Of a DNA stretch of 53,820 bases, positions 25,970-34,832 are shown one piece after another. The translations under genes and the position numbers were made by a program. The stretch is from positions 1-53,820 of the forward strand of contig NZ_JAOAOP010000024.1 in NCBI RefSeq assembly GCF_030398335.1, written 5' to 3'. Under the pieces are notes generated by a model. It was not told the origin of the DNA. It saw nothing but the letters and a program-made list of their open reading frames with translations, and ran no database searches. Origin of the DNA: Aquibium sp. A9E412. Its GTDB lineage: Bacteria > Pseudomonadota > Alphaproteobacteria > Rhizobiales > Rhizobiaceae. Within the stretch, counting starts at the first letter, position 1, and each line of letters opens with the position of its first letter.

Positions 25970-26980
25970 TCAGCCGCCGAGCGCGCCGTCGTCCTGCGGG
26001 GCGTCGCGCGTCAGCCCGAGATGCGCGGCGTGGCCGACGCAGCGCACCTCGGCCATGCCGCACACCTCGCCGGCGAAGCGCTTCAGCGCGCGCCAGTAGG
26101 CGCCGCCGTTCATCAGCGTGAAGTGGAAGCCGAGCTGCAGCGGCGGCCGCGCCCCCGCATAGGCGGCGTCGAACGCCTGGCGCATGGCGCGGTAGGCGCG
26201 CGCCTCGAAGGCCGCCGCCTCGTCTGGCCGCTCCTCGGCGCCGGAATGGCGCACATAAAGGTTGTAGTCCATCGCGATCAGCGGCCGCTGCTGCGGCCCT
26301 TCCGGCACCATCGGCAGCGCGTAGCGCCACAGCCCGTCGCCGGCCGTCGGCTCGGCCGGGCCGCGCGATACGGTGCTGGCGTCGTAGCGGTAGCCGGCCT
26401 CGGCCAGCGCGGCGAAGAGCGCCGGCCCGGTGGCCAGATAGGGCGCGCGGAAGCCGACGATCTCGTCGTCGGCGAAGCGGCGCCAGCCGGCCGGCTCGAA
26501 GGGGATGTCGTTGAGCGTCCAGGCCTCGGCAAGCACCGTCTCGAAGGCGCCGAGCTCGGCCGCCCATTCCGCGCCCGACCACGCGGCGCCGTCGAAATGG
26601 CCGCAGCCGTGGCTGGCGATCTCGTGCCCCTCCAGCCGCGCCGCCCAGATCTGGCGCAGCCGCTCCGCCACCTCCTCGCGCGACTGCGCGAAGCCGATGT
26701 TGGAGCGCCCGGCGCGCTGCCGCGGCCCGGCATAGCGCGCCGCCGTCTGCGGCGTCAGCAGGAAGGTGCAGGACAGGAAGTAGGTGAAGCGCGCGCCGCT
26801 CGCCCGCGCCAGCGCGCGGCTACGTTCCCACTGCGCGATCGGTCCGGCGCCGTCGAACGAGATCAGCACGTATTGCGGCGCGCGCCCGCCGTCCGCCGCA
26901 TGCGCGCCGGCGGCGCCCGGCGTCAGGGCCAGCGCGAGCGCGGCGAGGCAGGAGGCGAGCGGGCGCGACGGCAGGATCAT
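25970..26980 (-). CDS. Polysaccharide deacetylase family protein
   Basis: This is a 336-aa exported protein with a signal peptide (about residues 1-28). QYVLISFDGAGPIAQW supplies the NodB-type aspartate, and GHEIASHGCGHFDG (about residues 130-143) resembles the zinc-binding HxxxH motif. GFRAPYLATG is the third motif, with its arginine; LQLGFHFTLMNGGAYW near the C-terminus supplies the last conserved His. The ATG at 26980 is chosen because it gives a clean signal peptide; a start at 27022 adds 14 residues. It resembles deacetylases of the fungal/bacterial CDA-like group; the polymer is unknown. Confidence 0.8.
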   Translation of the reverse strand: MILPSRPLASCLAALALALTPGAAGAHAADGGRAPQYVLISFDGAGPIAQWERSRALARASGARFTYFLSCTFLLTPQTAARYAGPRQRAGRSNIGFAQSREEVAERLRQIWAARLEGHEIASHGCGHFDGAAWSGAEWAAELGAFETVLAEAWTLNDIPFEPAGWRRFADDEIVGFRAPYLATGPALFAALAEAGYRYDASTVSRGPAEPTAGDGLWRYALPMVPEGPQQRPLIAMDYNLYVRHSGAEERPDEAAAFEARAYRAMRQAFDAAYAGARPPLQLGFHFTLMNGGAYWRALKRFAGEVCGMAEVRCVGHAAHLGLTRDAPQDDGALGG

Positions 26981-27066
26981 GGCGGCAGGTCCGGGCAGGA
27001 GGTTGGCGGGAGGAGCCGCCATAGGCGGCGATTGTGGCGGCGCGGCGGTGGAAATGCGGCAGCGGG

Positions 27067-27405
27067 TCAGCGCCGGCCGGCGCAGCGCACGCAGCGCTCG
27101 GCCATCGGATCGATCGCGAGCCGGCCGTCGGCGATCGGCGCGTCGCAGTCGACGCAGTGGCCGTAGTCGCCGGCCGCAAGCCGCCGCTCGGCCATCTCGA
27201 TGCGGGTCAGGTCGCGCCGGCGCGCCCGCTCGGCCGCCTCGGCCATGGCGCGCTGCTGCATGGCGTCCATGCGCGACAGCCGGCCGATCGCCTGCTGGTC
27301 GAGCGCGTCCGGCCGGCGCGCCGCGGCCGAGGCCGCCGACAGCGCCTCGAGCTCGGCGCGTTTTGCCGCAAGCCGGCTTTTCGCTTTATCGGGATCGGCA
27401 GTCAT
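27067..27405 (-). CDS. DksA/TraR family C4 zinc-finger protein
   Basis: This is a 112-aa protein with a helical, coiled-coil N-terminal half (Ala/Arg/Glu-rich, residues 5-75) and a C-terminal C4 finger HCVDCDAPIADGRL then ERCVRCAG (Cys pairs about 17 residues apart). The coiled coil plus C4 finger is the fold of DksA-type factors that enter the RNA polymerase secondary channel. It is shorter than E. coli DksA (151 aa) and has no DxxDxA tip motif that I can see, so RNA polymerase action is not assured. Confidence 0.82.
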   Translation of the reverse strand: MTADPDKAKSRLAAKRAELEALSAASAAARRPDALDQQAIGRLSRMDAMQQRAMAEAAERARRRDLTRIEMAERRLAAGDYGHCVDCDAPIADGRLAIDPMAERCVRCAGRR

Positions 27406-27479
27406 GATTGAAGACTAGGCACGGCGCGCCCCGCCGGCAATCCGGCCGGTCGGCGCGCACTGCCATTCTGGGGGGCGTC

Positions 27480-28049
27480 ATGCTGGTTCTCATCCTCGGT
27501 CTCGTGCTCTTTCTCGGCATCCATTCGGTGCGCATCGTCGCGCCGGCCTGGCGCGACCGCCAGGTGGCGAGGATGGGCGAGGCGACATGGAAAGGCATCT
27601 ATGCCGTGGTCGCGCTGGTCGGCCTGGTGCTGATCGTGTGGGGCTACGACCGCGCCTGGCCGGCCGCGCCGGTGCTCTACGAGCCGCCGGTGTGGATGAA
27701 GCACGTCAACCTGCTTTTGATGTGGGTCGCCTTCGTCGTGCTGACGGCCTCGCAGATGCCGGCCGGCCGCATCCGCTCGGCGACCCGCCATCCGATGCTG
27801 CTGGCGGTCAAGATCTGGGCCTTTGGCCATCTGCTGGCCAATGGCGACCTCGCCGCGCTCGTGCTGTTCGGCGCCTTCCTCGCCTGGGCGGTGGTCGACC
27901 GCATCTCGATGAAGCGGCGCGGCGATTTCGGGCCGCCGCCGGGCCCCGTGGTGTGGGACGTCGCGGCGGTGCTCGTCGGCTCGGCCGCGTGGTGGCTGTT
28001 TGCCTGGCGGCTGCATCTGTGGCTGTTCGGCGTGCCGGTGATGGGATGA
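27480..28049 (+). CDS. NnrU family membrane protein
   Basis: This is a 189-aa integral membrane protein with five or six helices. It opens MLVLILGLVLFLGIHSVRI, and RIRSATRHPMLLAVKIWAFGHLLANGD (about residues 98-124, quoted in part: RHPMLLAVKIWAFGHLL) is the NnrU/isoprenylcysteine-methyltransferase-like signature. NnrU was named from denitrification loci, but homologues occur widely without nitrogen genes, as here. GGGGGG precedes the ATG at 27480. It diverges from the zinc-finger gene. Confidence 0.83.
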   Translation: MLVLILGLVLFLGIHSVRIVAPAWRDRQVARMGEATWKGIYAVVALVGLVLIVWGYDRAWPAAPVLYEPPVWMKHVNLLLMWVAFVVLTASQMPAGRIRSATRHPMLLAVKIWAFGHLLANGDLAALVLFGAFLAWAVVDRISMKRRGDFGPPPGPVVWDVAAVLVGSAAWWLFAWRLHLWLFGVPVMG

Positions 28050-28140
28050 CGGGCCCGATTCGGCGGGCCGCGCACGCGCCGACGCAGCTCGCCCCTTCCA
28101 TGACCGCGAAAATCCGCTAAAACGCGGGCCACTCACGCTG

Positions 28141-28220
28141 TGCCGGTCGGGGACCGGCGGCACGCATTGCCGGCCTCGGGCCGGCGGCAGGCAAGGCCGG
28201 CCTCGGCGCCGGCGGGAACG
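28141..28220 (+). repeat. Three tandem 27-bp GC-rich palindromic units
   Basis: Three imperfect units start at 28141, 28168 and 28195. Each contains GCCGG, CGGG or CTCGG, and CCGGCGGC, so every unit can fold as a small hairpin (for example TGCCGGTC with GACCGGCGGCA). They occupy the leader immediately before the ATG at 28229. They could affect translation or mRNA stability of the YfgM-like/der operon, or be slipped-strand duplications without function. Confidence 0.6.
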
Positions 28221-28228
28221 GATCTTCC

Positions 28229-28894
28229 ATGTCCGACGACAGTTTCATTCGCGAAGTCAACGAGGAGCTTCGCCAGGATCAGATGAAGGCGCTGTGGCGG
28301 CGCTACGGGGCGATCGCCATCGCGGTGGCGGTGGCGGTGGTGCTGGCGACGGCCGCCTATGTCGGCTACGAGTACTGGCGCGAGAGCCGGGCCAACGCCT
28401 CCGGCGACGCCTTCTCCGAGGCGCTCGAGCTGGCCGAGCAGGGCGCGACCGGCGAGGCGCTGGCCGCGCTCGAGACGCTCGAGGCGGAGGGCTTCGGCGC
28501 CTATCCGCTGCTGGCGCGCATGCGCGCGGCGACGGTGCTGGCCGCCGACGGCCAGGTCGAGGAGGCGGTCGCCGCCTTCGACGCGGTCGCCGGCGACGGC
28601 GCGATCGCCGATTCGATCCGCGACATGGCCCGCCTGCGCGCCGCGCTTCTGCTCGTCGACCACGGCTCCTATGCCGACGTCGCCGCCCGCGTCGAGACGC
28701 TGACCGGCGACGCCAACCCGCTGCGCCATTCCGCCCGCGAGGCGCTCGGGCTCGCCGCCTGGAAGGAAGGCCGCCGCGACGATGCGCTGGCGCTGTTCGA
28801 GCAGATCGCCGACGACCCGCGCGCGCCGGCCAATCTGCGCCGCCGCGCCGAGCTGATGAACGAGCTGATCGTCGGCTCCGGCCCGGCGGCGTAG
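28229..28894 (+). CDS. Single-pass YfgM-like tetratricopeptide protein
   Basis: This is a 221-aa protein. Residues 1-25 are cytoplasmic (MSDDSFIREVNEELRQDQ), about 27-48 form one membrane helix, and the rest is a helical periplasmic TPR-like domain (repeats around EALAALETLEAEGFGAYPLLA and DALALFEQIADDP). The layout matches YfgM, an ancillary protein of the SecYEG translocon, often found beside bamB and der. It precedes der by 6 bases and is probably co-transcribed. Confidence 0.83.
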   Translation: MSDDSFIREVNEELRQDQMKALWRRYGAIAIAVAVAVVLATAAYVGYEYWRESRANASGDAFSEALELAEQGATGEALAALETLEAEGFGAYPLLARMRAATVLAADGQVEEAVAAFDAVAGDGAIADSIRDMARLRAALLLVDHGSYADVAARVETLTGDANPLRHSAREALGLAAWKEGRRDDALALFEQIADDPRAPANLRRRAELMNELIVGSGPAA

Positions 28895-28900
28895 GCCGCG

Positions 28901-30331
28901 ATGGCGCTCACGGTCGCGATCGTCGGCCGGCCGAATGTCGGCAAGTCGACGCTGTTCAACCGGCTGGTCGGCCGCCGCCTGGCGATCGTCGACGACACGC
29001 CGGGCGTGACGCGCGACCGGCGCGTCCATCCCGCCCGGCTCGACGACCTGCGTTTTGACGTGATCGACACCGCCGGGCTGGAGGATGCCGCGGCCGCCGC
29101 GCTCGAGGGGCGCATGCGCAGCCAGACCGAGCGCGCCATCGCCGAGGCGGATCTGGTGCTGTTCCTGGTCGACGCGCGCGCCGGCCTGGTGCCCGACGAC
29201 TTCACCTTCGCCGAATTGCTGCGCAAGTCCGGCCGGCCGGTCGTCCTGGTCGCCAACAAGACCGAGGCGCGCGGCGCGGCGATGGGCGCGCACGAGGCCT
29301 GGGAGCTCGGCCTCGGCGAGCCGGTCGCGGTGTCGGCCGAGCATGGCCAGGGCCTGGGCGAGCTGCGCGACGCCATGGTCGCCGCGCTCGAGGCGGCCGG
29401 GCTCGACGCGCTGGCGCTGTCCGGCAGCGCGGCGGCGCCGGGCGAGGAGCCGCTGATCGGCGAGGACATCGACCCGGACGCCGCCCCCGACCCGGCCGAG
29501 GCGGACCGGCCGCTGCGCGTGGCGATCGTCGGCCGGCCGAACGCCGGCAAGTCCACGCTGGTCAACGCGCTGCTCGGCGAGGAGCGCCTGCTCACCGGCC
29601 CGGAAGCCGGCATCACGCGCGATTCCATCTCGGTCGACTGGCAGTGGCGCGACCGCCGCGTCAAGCTGTTCGACACCGCCGGCATGCGCCGCAAGGCCAA
29701 GGTGCAGGAGAAGCTGGAGAAGCTGTCGGTCGCCGACGCGCTGCGCGCGGTGCGCTTCGCCGAGGTCGTCGTCATCCTGATCGACGCCGCCATCCCGTTC
29801 GAGAAGCAGGATCTGCAGATCGCCGATCTCGTGCTGCGCGAGGGCCGCGCGCCGGTGATCGCCTTCAACAAGTGGGACCTGGTCGACGAGCCGCAGGCGC
29901 GGCTGGCCGAGCTGCGCGAGGCGGCCGGGCGGCTGCTGCCGCAGGCGCGCGGCATCCGCGCCGTGCCGATCTCGGCCGAGACCGGCCGCGGCCTCGACCG
30001 GCTGATGCAGGCGATCGTCGCCACCCACGACCTGTGGAACACGCGCATCTCGACCGGCCGGCTGAACCGCTGGCTGGAGGGCGTCGTCGCCCACCACCCG
30101 CCGCCGGCCGTCGCCGGCCGCCGGCTCAAGGTCAAGTACATGACCCAGGTGAAGACGCGGCCGCCCGGCTTCGTGCTCGCCTGCTCGCGGCCCGAGGCGA
30201 TGCCGCAGGCCTATGTGCGCTATCTCGTCAATGGCTTGCGCGAGACGTTCGGTCTGCTCGGCGTGCCGATCCGCGTCGCGCTGCGCACCTCCGACAACCC
30301 CTATGCCGGGCGCGCCCGCAAGCGCCGCTGA
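28901..30331 (+). CDS. der: Ribosome-assembly GTPase Der (EngA)
   Basis: This is a 476-aa protein with two consecutive GTPase domains. Domain 1 has [12 protein letters not shown] (about residues 8-19), DTAGLED and NKTE; domain 2 has [12 protein letters not shown] (about 210-221), [10 protein letters not shown] and NKWD. A C-terminal KH-like domain (about 385-476) includes [16 protein letters not shown]. Tandem G domains plus KH are unique to Der, which acts in late 50S assembly. Length is normal. It follows the YfgM-like gene. Confidence 0.96.
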   Translation: MALTVAIVGRPNVGKSTLFNRLVGRRLAIVDDTPGVTRDRRVHPARLDDLRFDVIDTAGLEDAAAAALEGRMRSQTERAIAEADLVLFLVDARAGLVPDDFTFAELLRKSGRPVVLVANKTEARGAAMGAHEAWELGLGEPVAVSAEHGQGLGELRDAMVAALEAAGLDALALSGSAAAPGEEPLIGEDIDPDAAPDPAEADRPLRVAIVGRPNAGKSTLVNALLGEERLLTGPEAGITRDSISVDWQWRDRRVKLFDTAGMRRKAKVQEKLEKLSVADALRAVRFAEVVVILIDAAIPFEKQDLQIADLVLREGRAPVIAFNKWDLVDEPQARLAELREAAGRLLPQARGIRAVPISAETGRGLDRLMQAIVATHDLWNTRISTGRLNRWLEGVVAHHPPPAVAGRRLKVKYMTQVKTRPPGFVLACSRPEAMPQAYVRYLVNGLRETFGLLGVPIRVALRTSDNPYAGRARKRR

Positions 30332-30341
30332 GGCCGCGCCC

Positions 30342-30364
30342 GTTAACCGGAAGTCAAGGTTAAC
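30342..30364. promoter_or_regulatory. GTTAACC inverted repeat upstream of the wall hydrolase
   Basis: GTTAACC (30342-30348) and GGTTAAC (30358-30364) are exact inverted copies separated by 9 bases, in the gap between der and the SleB-like gene. TTAACC resembles a CtrA half-site, but the TTAA-N7-TTAA spacing of a full CtrA box is not present. It may be an operator for the wall hydrolase. Confidence 0.4.
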
Positions 30365-30417
30365 CCTTCATGCTGCGGCTTCCTGTGGGGTTGAGTTGTC
30401 GCGTTCGGAGAGGGTTG

Positions 30418-31602
30418 GTGCTGCGTTCAAGCGTGAAGGGACTGCGCCGCTTGCAGTGCGCAAGCCGCGCGATCGCCGCGCCCGCGGTCGTCGGGCTGGG
30501 GCTTTGGATCGGGTTTCCCACCACCGCCGCCTATCAGGACATGGCGAGCCTGGTGTCGGGCGCCGAATCGGGCGCCGGCCGCTGGGCGGCCTTCCTGGAG
30601 CCGTCGGTCGCCGGCTCGGTGCACCAGGCCGAGATGCCCTTCGTCGACGGCGACCTGACCACCGGCGCGATCTCCGGCGCGGGGATGCGCGCCAACGGCA
30701 TCGGCGCCGTCGCCTTCCGCAAGCGCACCGCCGATCCCGACCTGCCGCCGGACGAGGCGCGCGTCAACCGCGCCGACAAGAAGGGCCGGCTGGCCGAGAC
30801 GCTGCCGGTCGCCCCGCCGCGGCTGTTCAACGCCGGCTCGATCTTCGAGCGCACCAGCTCGCTGCTCGCCGCGCCGCCCGACGGCAGCGCCGCCATGGCC
30901 TTCGTCGTGCCGAAGATCCAGGGCAAGGAGGTGCAGATCGCCTCCGCCTTCCATCTGCGCGCCAAGCCGCAGGACCGCTTCGACCTGCCGCCGATGATCG
31001 CCCGGCTGGTGACCAACGACCGGCCCGACGTCCTGGCCACCGCCTATGCGCCGGCCGAGCCCGACTATGCCGAGGCCTCGCCCTTCGCCAGCCTGCTCGC
31101 GAACGAGGACGAGCAGGCCGGCCGCTTCATTCCGCCGGTCGATCGCGGCGACCACGCCTGGGCGCGCCGGCCGCTGCCGGCCTCGGTGTTCTCCGCCCGC
31201 GAGCAGCAGTGCCTGGCCGCCGGCATCTATTTCGAGGCGCGCGGCGAGCCGGTCGAGGGCCAGGCGGCCGTCGCGCAGGTGATCCTCAACCGTGTGCGCA
31301 ACCCCGCCTATCCCGGGTCGATCTGCGGCGTGGTCTATCAGAACAAGAGCTGGCGCAACCGCTGCCAGTTCTCCTTCGCCTGCGACGGCATCCGCGATCG
31401 CGTGCTCAGCCCGCGCAGCTACGAGACCGCCGAGACGGTCGGCCTGGCGGTGACGGCCGGCAAGATCTGGATCGAGGAGGTCGGCTCCTCGACCCACTAC
31501 CACGCCACCTATGTCAATCCGCGCTGGGCGCGCGCCATGCAGCGCATGCAGCGCATCGGCCAGCACATCTTCTACCGCACGCGCGGCGGCGGCTGGAACT
31601 GA
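30418..31602 (+). CDS. Cell wall hydrolase, SleB/Hydrolase_2 family
   Basis: This is a 394-aa exported protein. After a hydrophobic segment (about residues 15-35) there are some 220 residues of low-conservation linker. The C-terminal catalytic domain (about residues 265-390) has CLAAGIYFEARGEPVEGQAAVAQV (in part: IYFEARGEPVEGQ, with the catalytic Glu), VILNRVRNPAYPGSICGVVYQ and QFSFACDG, and ends THYHATYVNPRWAR. The GTG at 30418 has GGAGAGGG 3 bases upstream; an ATG at 30370 would add 16 residues. SleB-type enzymes are lytic transglycosylases or amidases; here it presumably remodels the septum or sacculus. Confidence 0.87.
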   Translation: MLRSSVKGLRRLQCASRAIAAPAVVGLGLWIGFPTTAAYQDMASLVSGAESGAGRWAAFLEPSVAGSVHQAEMPFVDGDLTTGAISGAGMRANGIGAVAFRKRTADPDLPPDEARVNRADKKGRLAETLPVAPPRLFNAGSIFERTSSLLAAPPDGSAAMAFVVPKIQGKEVQIASAFHLRAKPQDRFDLPPMIARLVTNDRPDVLATAYAPAEPDYAEASPFASLLANEDEQAGRFIPPVDRGDHAWARRPLPASVFSAREQQCLAAGIYFEARGEPVEGQAAVAQVILNRVRNPAYPGSICGVVYQNKSWRNRCQFSFACDGIRDRVLSPRSYETAETVGLAVTAGKIWIEEVGSSTHYHATYVNPRWARAMQRMQRIGQHIFYRTRGGGWN

Positions 31603-31718
31603 AGCGCGGGGGAATCGCCGCCGGGCACCGCGCGGCCGCCGGCGGGCGCATTGTCGCACCCGGCTAAGCAGTTGAAAAACAAGGTTTTCCTTTGCGGGAA
31701 CAGGGTCTCGCGCGCGGC

Positions 31719-31747
31719 TTGACTGGCGCGAGGCCCCTCTCTATGTT
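31719..31747 (+). promoter_or_regulatory. Promoter of the F0 ATP synthase operon
   Basis: TTGACT (31719-31724, preceded by C as in CTTGAC) and TATGTT (31742-31747, preceded by C) are separated by 17 bases. This agrees with the alphaproteobacterial housekeeping consensus. It lies 59 bases before the atpI GTG, in the 203-bp gap after the wall hydrolase gene. Confidence 0.75.
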
Positions 31748-31805
31748 GCGCCCGACTTCGACGCGGGCGGCCGCCGGCCGGCCTTGCGGGGCATGGAGGT
31801 TGCGG

Positions 31806-32201
31806 GTGGCCACGGACAAACGACCGGACGGCCCCGACGCTGCCGGAAGCGGGGCGCAAGACGGCGGCCCGGATGCCCTCGACCAGAGGCGGCGCGCGCT
31901 CGAGGCGGCACTGGCTGCGAAGCGGCCGGAGACGGGGCAGGGGGCAGAGGCGTCCAGGTCCGGCGGCATGACGGGGTTCGGCAACGCGCTGCGTCTGTCG
32001 AGCGAGTTCATCGCCGGCATCGCCGTGGGCGCAGCGCTCGGCTGGTTCGTCGACCGGTTTGCGGGAACGTCGCCCTGGGGGCTGATCGTGTTCCTGCTTC
32101 TGGGCTTTGCGGCAGGGGTTTTGAACGTCCTGCGCTCGGCAGGACTGGTAGCGGAAAACGGGCTGCGTCGCGACGGCGGCGGCGGCCGTCAGGGCGAATA
32201 G
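31806..32201 (+). CDS. atpI: ATP synthase protein I
   Basis: This is a 131-aa protein with a polar N-terminal half and two membrane helices (about residues 63-83 and 92-112: [21 protein letters not shown], then [20 protein letters not shown]). It matches the AtpI family, which assists c-ring assembly. GTG at 31806 ([11 protein letters not shown]) is the likely start, since it fits downstream of the promoter at 31719-31747; a frame from 31692 would begin upstream of that promoter. It leads the F0 operon. Confidence 0.85.
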   Translation: MATDKRPDGPDAAGSGAQDGGPDALDQRRRALEAALAAKRPETGQGAEASRSGGMTGFGNALRLSSEFIAGIAVGAALGWFVDRFAGTSPWGLIVFLLLGFAAGVLNVLRSAGLVAENGLRRDGGGGRQGE

Positions 32202-32229
32202 CGGCACGGCCGCGAGCGAGGGGGTCCCG

Positions 32230-32979
32230 GTGGCCACAGATCCGATCCACCAGTTTCAGATTTCGCGCTGGATTCCGATCGAGGTCGGCGGCCTCGATTT
32301 CTCCTTCACCAATTCCGCCGCCTTCATGGTCGCCACGGTCGTCGGCGCCGGCGCCTTCCTGCTGCTGACCACCTCGAGCCGCGGCCTGGTTCCCGGCCGG
32401 ATGCAGTCGGTCTCGGAGATGAGCTACGAGTTCGTCGCCTCGATGCTGCGCGATGCGGCGGGCACGCAAGGCATGCGCTTCTTCCCGCTGGTCTTCTCGC
32501 TGTTCATGTTCATCCTGACGGCGAATCTGATCGGCATGTTCCCGTATTTCTTCACGGTGACCAGCCACATCATCGTCACCTTCGCGCTCGCCATGCTGGT
32601 GATCGGCACGGTGATCGTCTACGGCTTCATGAAGAACGGTTTCGGCTTCCTCAAGCTGTTCGTGCCCGAAGGGGTGCCGGGCGTGCTGGTGCCGCTCGTC
32701 GTTCTCATCGAGATCGTCTCCTTCCTGTCGCGGCCGATCAGCCTGTCGGTGCGTTTGTTCGCCAACATGCTGGCCGGTCACATCACGCTGAAGGTGTTCG
32801 CCGGCTTCGTCACCACCATGGGCGCGATGGGCGCGGTCGGCGTCGCCGGGGCGATCCTGCCGCTGCTGATGACCATCGCCATCACCGCTCTCGAGTTCCT
32901 CGTGGCCTTCCTGCAGGCCTATGTGTTCGCCGTTCTGACCTGCATGTATCTGAACGACGCCCTGCATCCGAGCCACTAG
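32230..32979 (+). CDS. atpB: ATP synthase F0 subunit a
   Basis: This 249-aa membrane protein forms the proton half-channels beside the c-ring. The essential arginine is in [13 protein letters not shown] (about residues 174-186), and [15 protein letters not shown] lies near the C-terminus. GTG at 32230 gives [10 protein letters not shown], a standard alphaproteobacterial opening. It is preceded by GAGGGGG. Confidence 0.95.
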   Translation: MATDPIHQFQISRWIPIEVGGLDFSFTNSAAFMVATVVGAGAFLLLTTSSRGLVPGRMQSVSEMSYEFVASMLRDAAGTQGMRFFPLVFSLFMFILTANLIGMFPYFFTVTSHIIVTFALAMLVIGTVIVYGFMKNGFGFLKLFVPEGVPGVLVPLVVLIEIVSFLSRPISLSVRLFANMLAGHITLKVFAGFVTTMGAMGAVGVAGAILPLLMTIAITALEFLVAFLQAYVFAVLTCMYLNDALHPSH

Positions 32980-33050
32980 GAAAGCCTCACCGGCGGGTCT
33001 CCCGCCACGTTCTTGAAAACGCCACCACCCGATCGACAAGGAGTTTCGAC

Positions 33051-33275
33051 ATGGAAGCAGAAGCAGCAAGGGCCATCGGCGCGGGCATCGCCTGCCTCGG
33101 CATGGGCGGCGCGGGCATCGGTCTCGGCCAGATCTTCGGCAACTACCTGGCCGGCGCGCTGCGCAATCCCTCGGCCGCCGACGGCCAGTTCGGCCGCCTC
33201 ATCTTCGGCTTCGCCGTGACCGAGGCGCTCGGCATCTTCTCGCTGCTCATCGCGCTGCTGCTTCTGTTCACGTAA
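33051..33275 (+). CDS. atpE: ATP synthase F0 subunit c
   Basis: This is a 74-aa hairpin of two membrane helices. The polar loop is [13 protein letters not shown], and the proton-carrying glutamate is in [13 protein letters not shown] (about residue 57). The glycine-rich first helix [17 protein letters not shown] packs the c-ring. The Glu environment shows no sodium-binding pattern that I recognise, so it should be proton-driven. AAGGAG precedes the ATG. Confidence 0.96.
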   Translation: MEAEAARAIGAGIACLGMGGAGIGLGQIFGNYLAGALRNPSAADGQFGRLIFGFAVTEALGIFSLLIALLLLFT

Positions 33276-33343
33276 GCCGCACGCTGAAGGCTCCCGGAAC
33301 GGCCGCCCTCCGCGCGGCCGTCATCCGCTGACAGGACACGCAC

Positions 33344-33928
33344 ATGTTTGTGGCATCCGCATATGCGGCACCGGAGGAGGAGGGCGCCTCCGGCGAGCTG
33401 AACACCGAGACCGGCATCGCGGTGGAGGGCACGGAGGAAGGCGGCTTTCCGCCCTTCGATTCGGCGACCTTCCCCTCGCAGCTCCTGTGGCTGGCGATCA
33501 CCTTCGGGCTGTTCTACCTGTTCATCAAGCGGGTCGCGATTCCGCGCATCGGCGGGATCCTCGAGGTGCGGCGCGACCGCATCGCGCAGGATCTCGACCA
33601 GGCCGCCCGCATGAAGGACGACGCCGACGCGGCGGTCGCCGCCTACGAGCAGGAGCTCGCCGACGCACGCAAGAAGGCCGGCACGATCGGCCAGGAGGCG
33701 CGCGACAACGCCAAGGCCGAGGCCGACGCGGAGCGCCGCAAGGTCGAGGCCGAGCTCGACGGCAAGCTGGCCGAGGCCGAGGAGCGCATCGCCGCCATCA
33801 AGGCTTCGGCGATGGCCGACGTCGGCAGCATCGCCGAGGAGACGGCCGGTCTCATCGTGCAGGAGCTGATCGGCGGCCGCGTCGACAAGGCCGCGGTGGC
33901 CGGCGCCGTCAAGTCGGCGCAGCGCTAG
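33344..33928 (+). CDS. atpF2: ATP synthase F0 subunit b'
   Basis: This 194-aa protein is one of two peripheral-stalk b-type subunits. Residues 1-45 are an acidic N-terminal extension ([16 protein letters not shown]), about 48-66 form the single helix [16 protein letters not shown], and the rest is a long charged coiled coil rich in A, E, D and K. Separate b and b' subunits are usual in alphaproteobacteria and cyanobacteria. It is longer than the b subunit at 34052 mainly because of the extension. Confidence 0.92.
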   Translation: MFVASAYAAPEEEGASGELNTETGIAVEGTEEGGFPPFDSATFPSQLLWLAITFGLFYLFIKRVAIPRIGGILEVRRDRIAQDLDQAARMKDDADAAVAAYEQELADARKKAGTIGQEARDNAKAEADAERRKVEAELDGKLAEAEERIAAIKASAMADVGSIAEETAGLIVQELIGGRVDKAAVAGAVKSAQR

Positions 33929-34051
33929 GCCATGGCGCCGGACGGCGCGACGCGGGTCGCGCACGACGCCATGGACCGTCTGATTGAACTTGCCGCGGCG
34001 ACGCGGCGCCAGGCCAGCGGGCCTGGTGGAAACGGGCTCTAGGAGAGCGAC

Positions 34052-34531
34052 ATGGACGCCACTTTCTGGGCTCTCGTCAGCCTGATCCTGTTCCTGGCCC
34101 TGCTCGTCTACCTCAAGGTGCCGGGCATGGTGAACGGTGCGCTCGACAAGCGCGCCGATCGCATCCGCAACGAGCTCGACGAGGCGCGCAAGCTGCGCGA
34201 GGACGCGCAGCAGCTTCTCGCCGAGTATCAGCGCAAGCGCCAGGAAGCGGAGAAGGAAGCCGGCGAGATCGTCGAGGCGGCCCGGCGCGAGGCCTCGCAG
34301 ATCCTCGCCGACGCCAAGCAGAAGACGCAGGACTACGTCACCCGGCGCACCGCGCTGGCCGAGAACAAGATCGCCCAGGCCGAGCGCGAGGCGGTGGCCG
34401 AGGTGCGCGCGCGCGCCGTCGACATCGCGGTGGAGGCGGCCCGCTCGCTGATCGGCGACAAGGTCGACGCCACCACGCGCGGCAAGCTGTTCAAGGAGTC
34501 CGTCGAGGCGGTCAAGGCGCGCATGAACTGA
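34052..34531 (+). CDS. atpF: ATP synthase F0 subunit b
   Basis: This is a 159-aa stalk subunit: the membrane helix at residues 4-22 (FWALVSLILFLALLVYL) is followed by a coiled coil (KRADRIRNELDEARKLREDAQQLL and on, quoted in part: RIRNELDEARKLRED). It pairs with b' and connects F0 to F1, whose genes are not in this window. It ends the operon 29 bases before a perfect terminator. Confidence 0.94.
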   Translation: MDATFWALVSLILFLALLVYLKVPGMVNGALDKRADRIRNELDEARKLREDAQQLLAEYQRKRQEAEKEAGEIVEAARREASQILADAKQKTQDYVTRRTALAENKIAQAEREAVAEVRARAVDIAVEAARSLIGDKVDATTRGKLFKESVEAVKARMN

Positions 34532-34560
34532 CGCGCCGCCCCGGCACGACATTGCAAAAG

Positions 34561-34590
34561 CCGCCGGCGGGCGACCGCCGGCGGTTTTTC
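34561..34590 (+). terminator. Terminator of the F0 operon
   Basis: CCGCCGGCGG-GCGA-CCGCCGGCGG is a perfect 10-bp stem with a 4-base loop (34561-34584), followed directly by TTTTTC. It lies 29 bases after the atpF stop. It is one of the clearest intrinsic terminators in the window. Confidence 0.93.
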
Positions 34591-34604
34591 TTTGCCTGCG
34601 ACCT

Positions 34605-34778
34605 ATAGCGTTTCCAGGCGAAGTGGAAGCCGGTTCGCCGTCGGCAAACGCGACGAAACAACAAGTTGAAGCGTTTCCAGGCGAAGTGGAAGCCGGTTCG
34701 CCGTCCGGAAACGCGTCGAAACAACAAGTTGGAGCGTTTCCAGGCGACGTGGAAGCCGGTTCGCCGTCGGCAAACGCA
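34605..34778 (+). repeat. Three-copy 63-bp tandem array of the RIME1-like first half
   Basis: Units begin at 34607, 34670 and 34733. Each starts AGCGTTTCCAGGCGA, continues with GTGGAAGCCGGTTCGCCGTC and GCAAACGC or GGAAACGC, and the first two end GAAACAACAAGTTG; the third is cut after AAACGCA. Between units there are only a few base changes. Only the first palindrome module of the double repeat is present; the second (AGAGCCGATCTGCG) is missing. It lies between the F0 terminator and rnhB. Confidence 0.92.
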
Positions 34779-34832
34779 CTGCGGCCGCGCCTGCCGCACC
34801 CGAAGAAAACGCTTGATGAACGTGACGGTATC

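Noticed and set aside
34605-34778. 63-bp array as a CRISPR or origin iteron set
   Set aside because: Units abut directly and match the first half of dispersed repeats, so it is a repeat-family array; there are no cas or replication genes.
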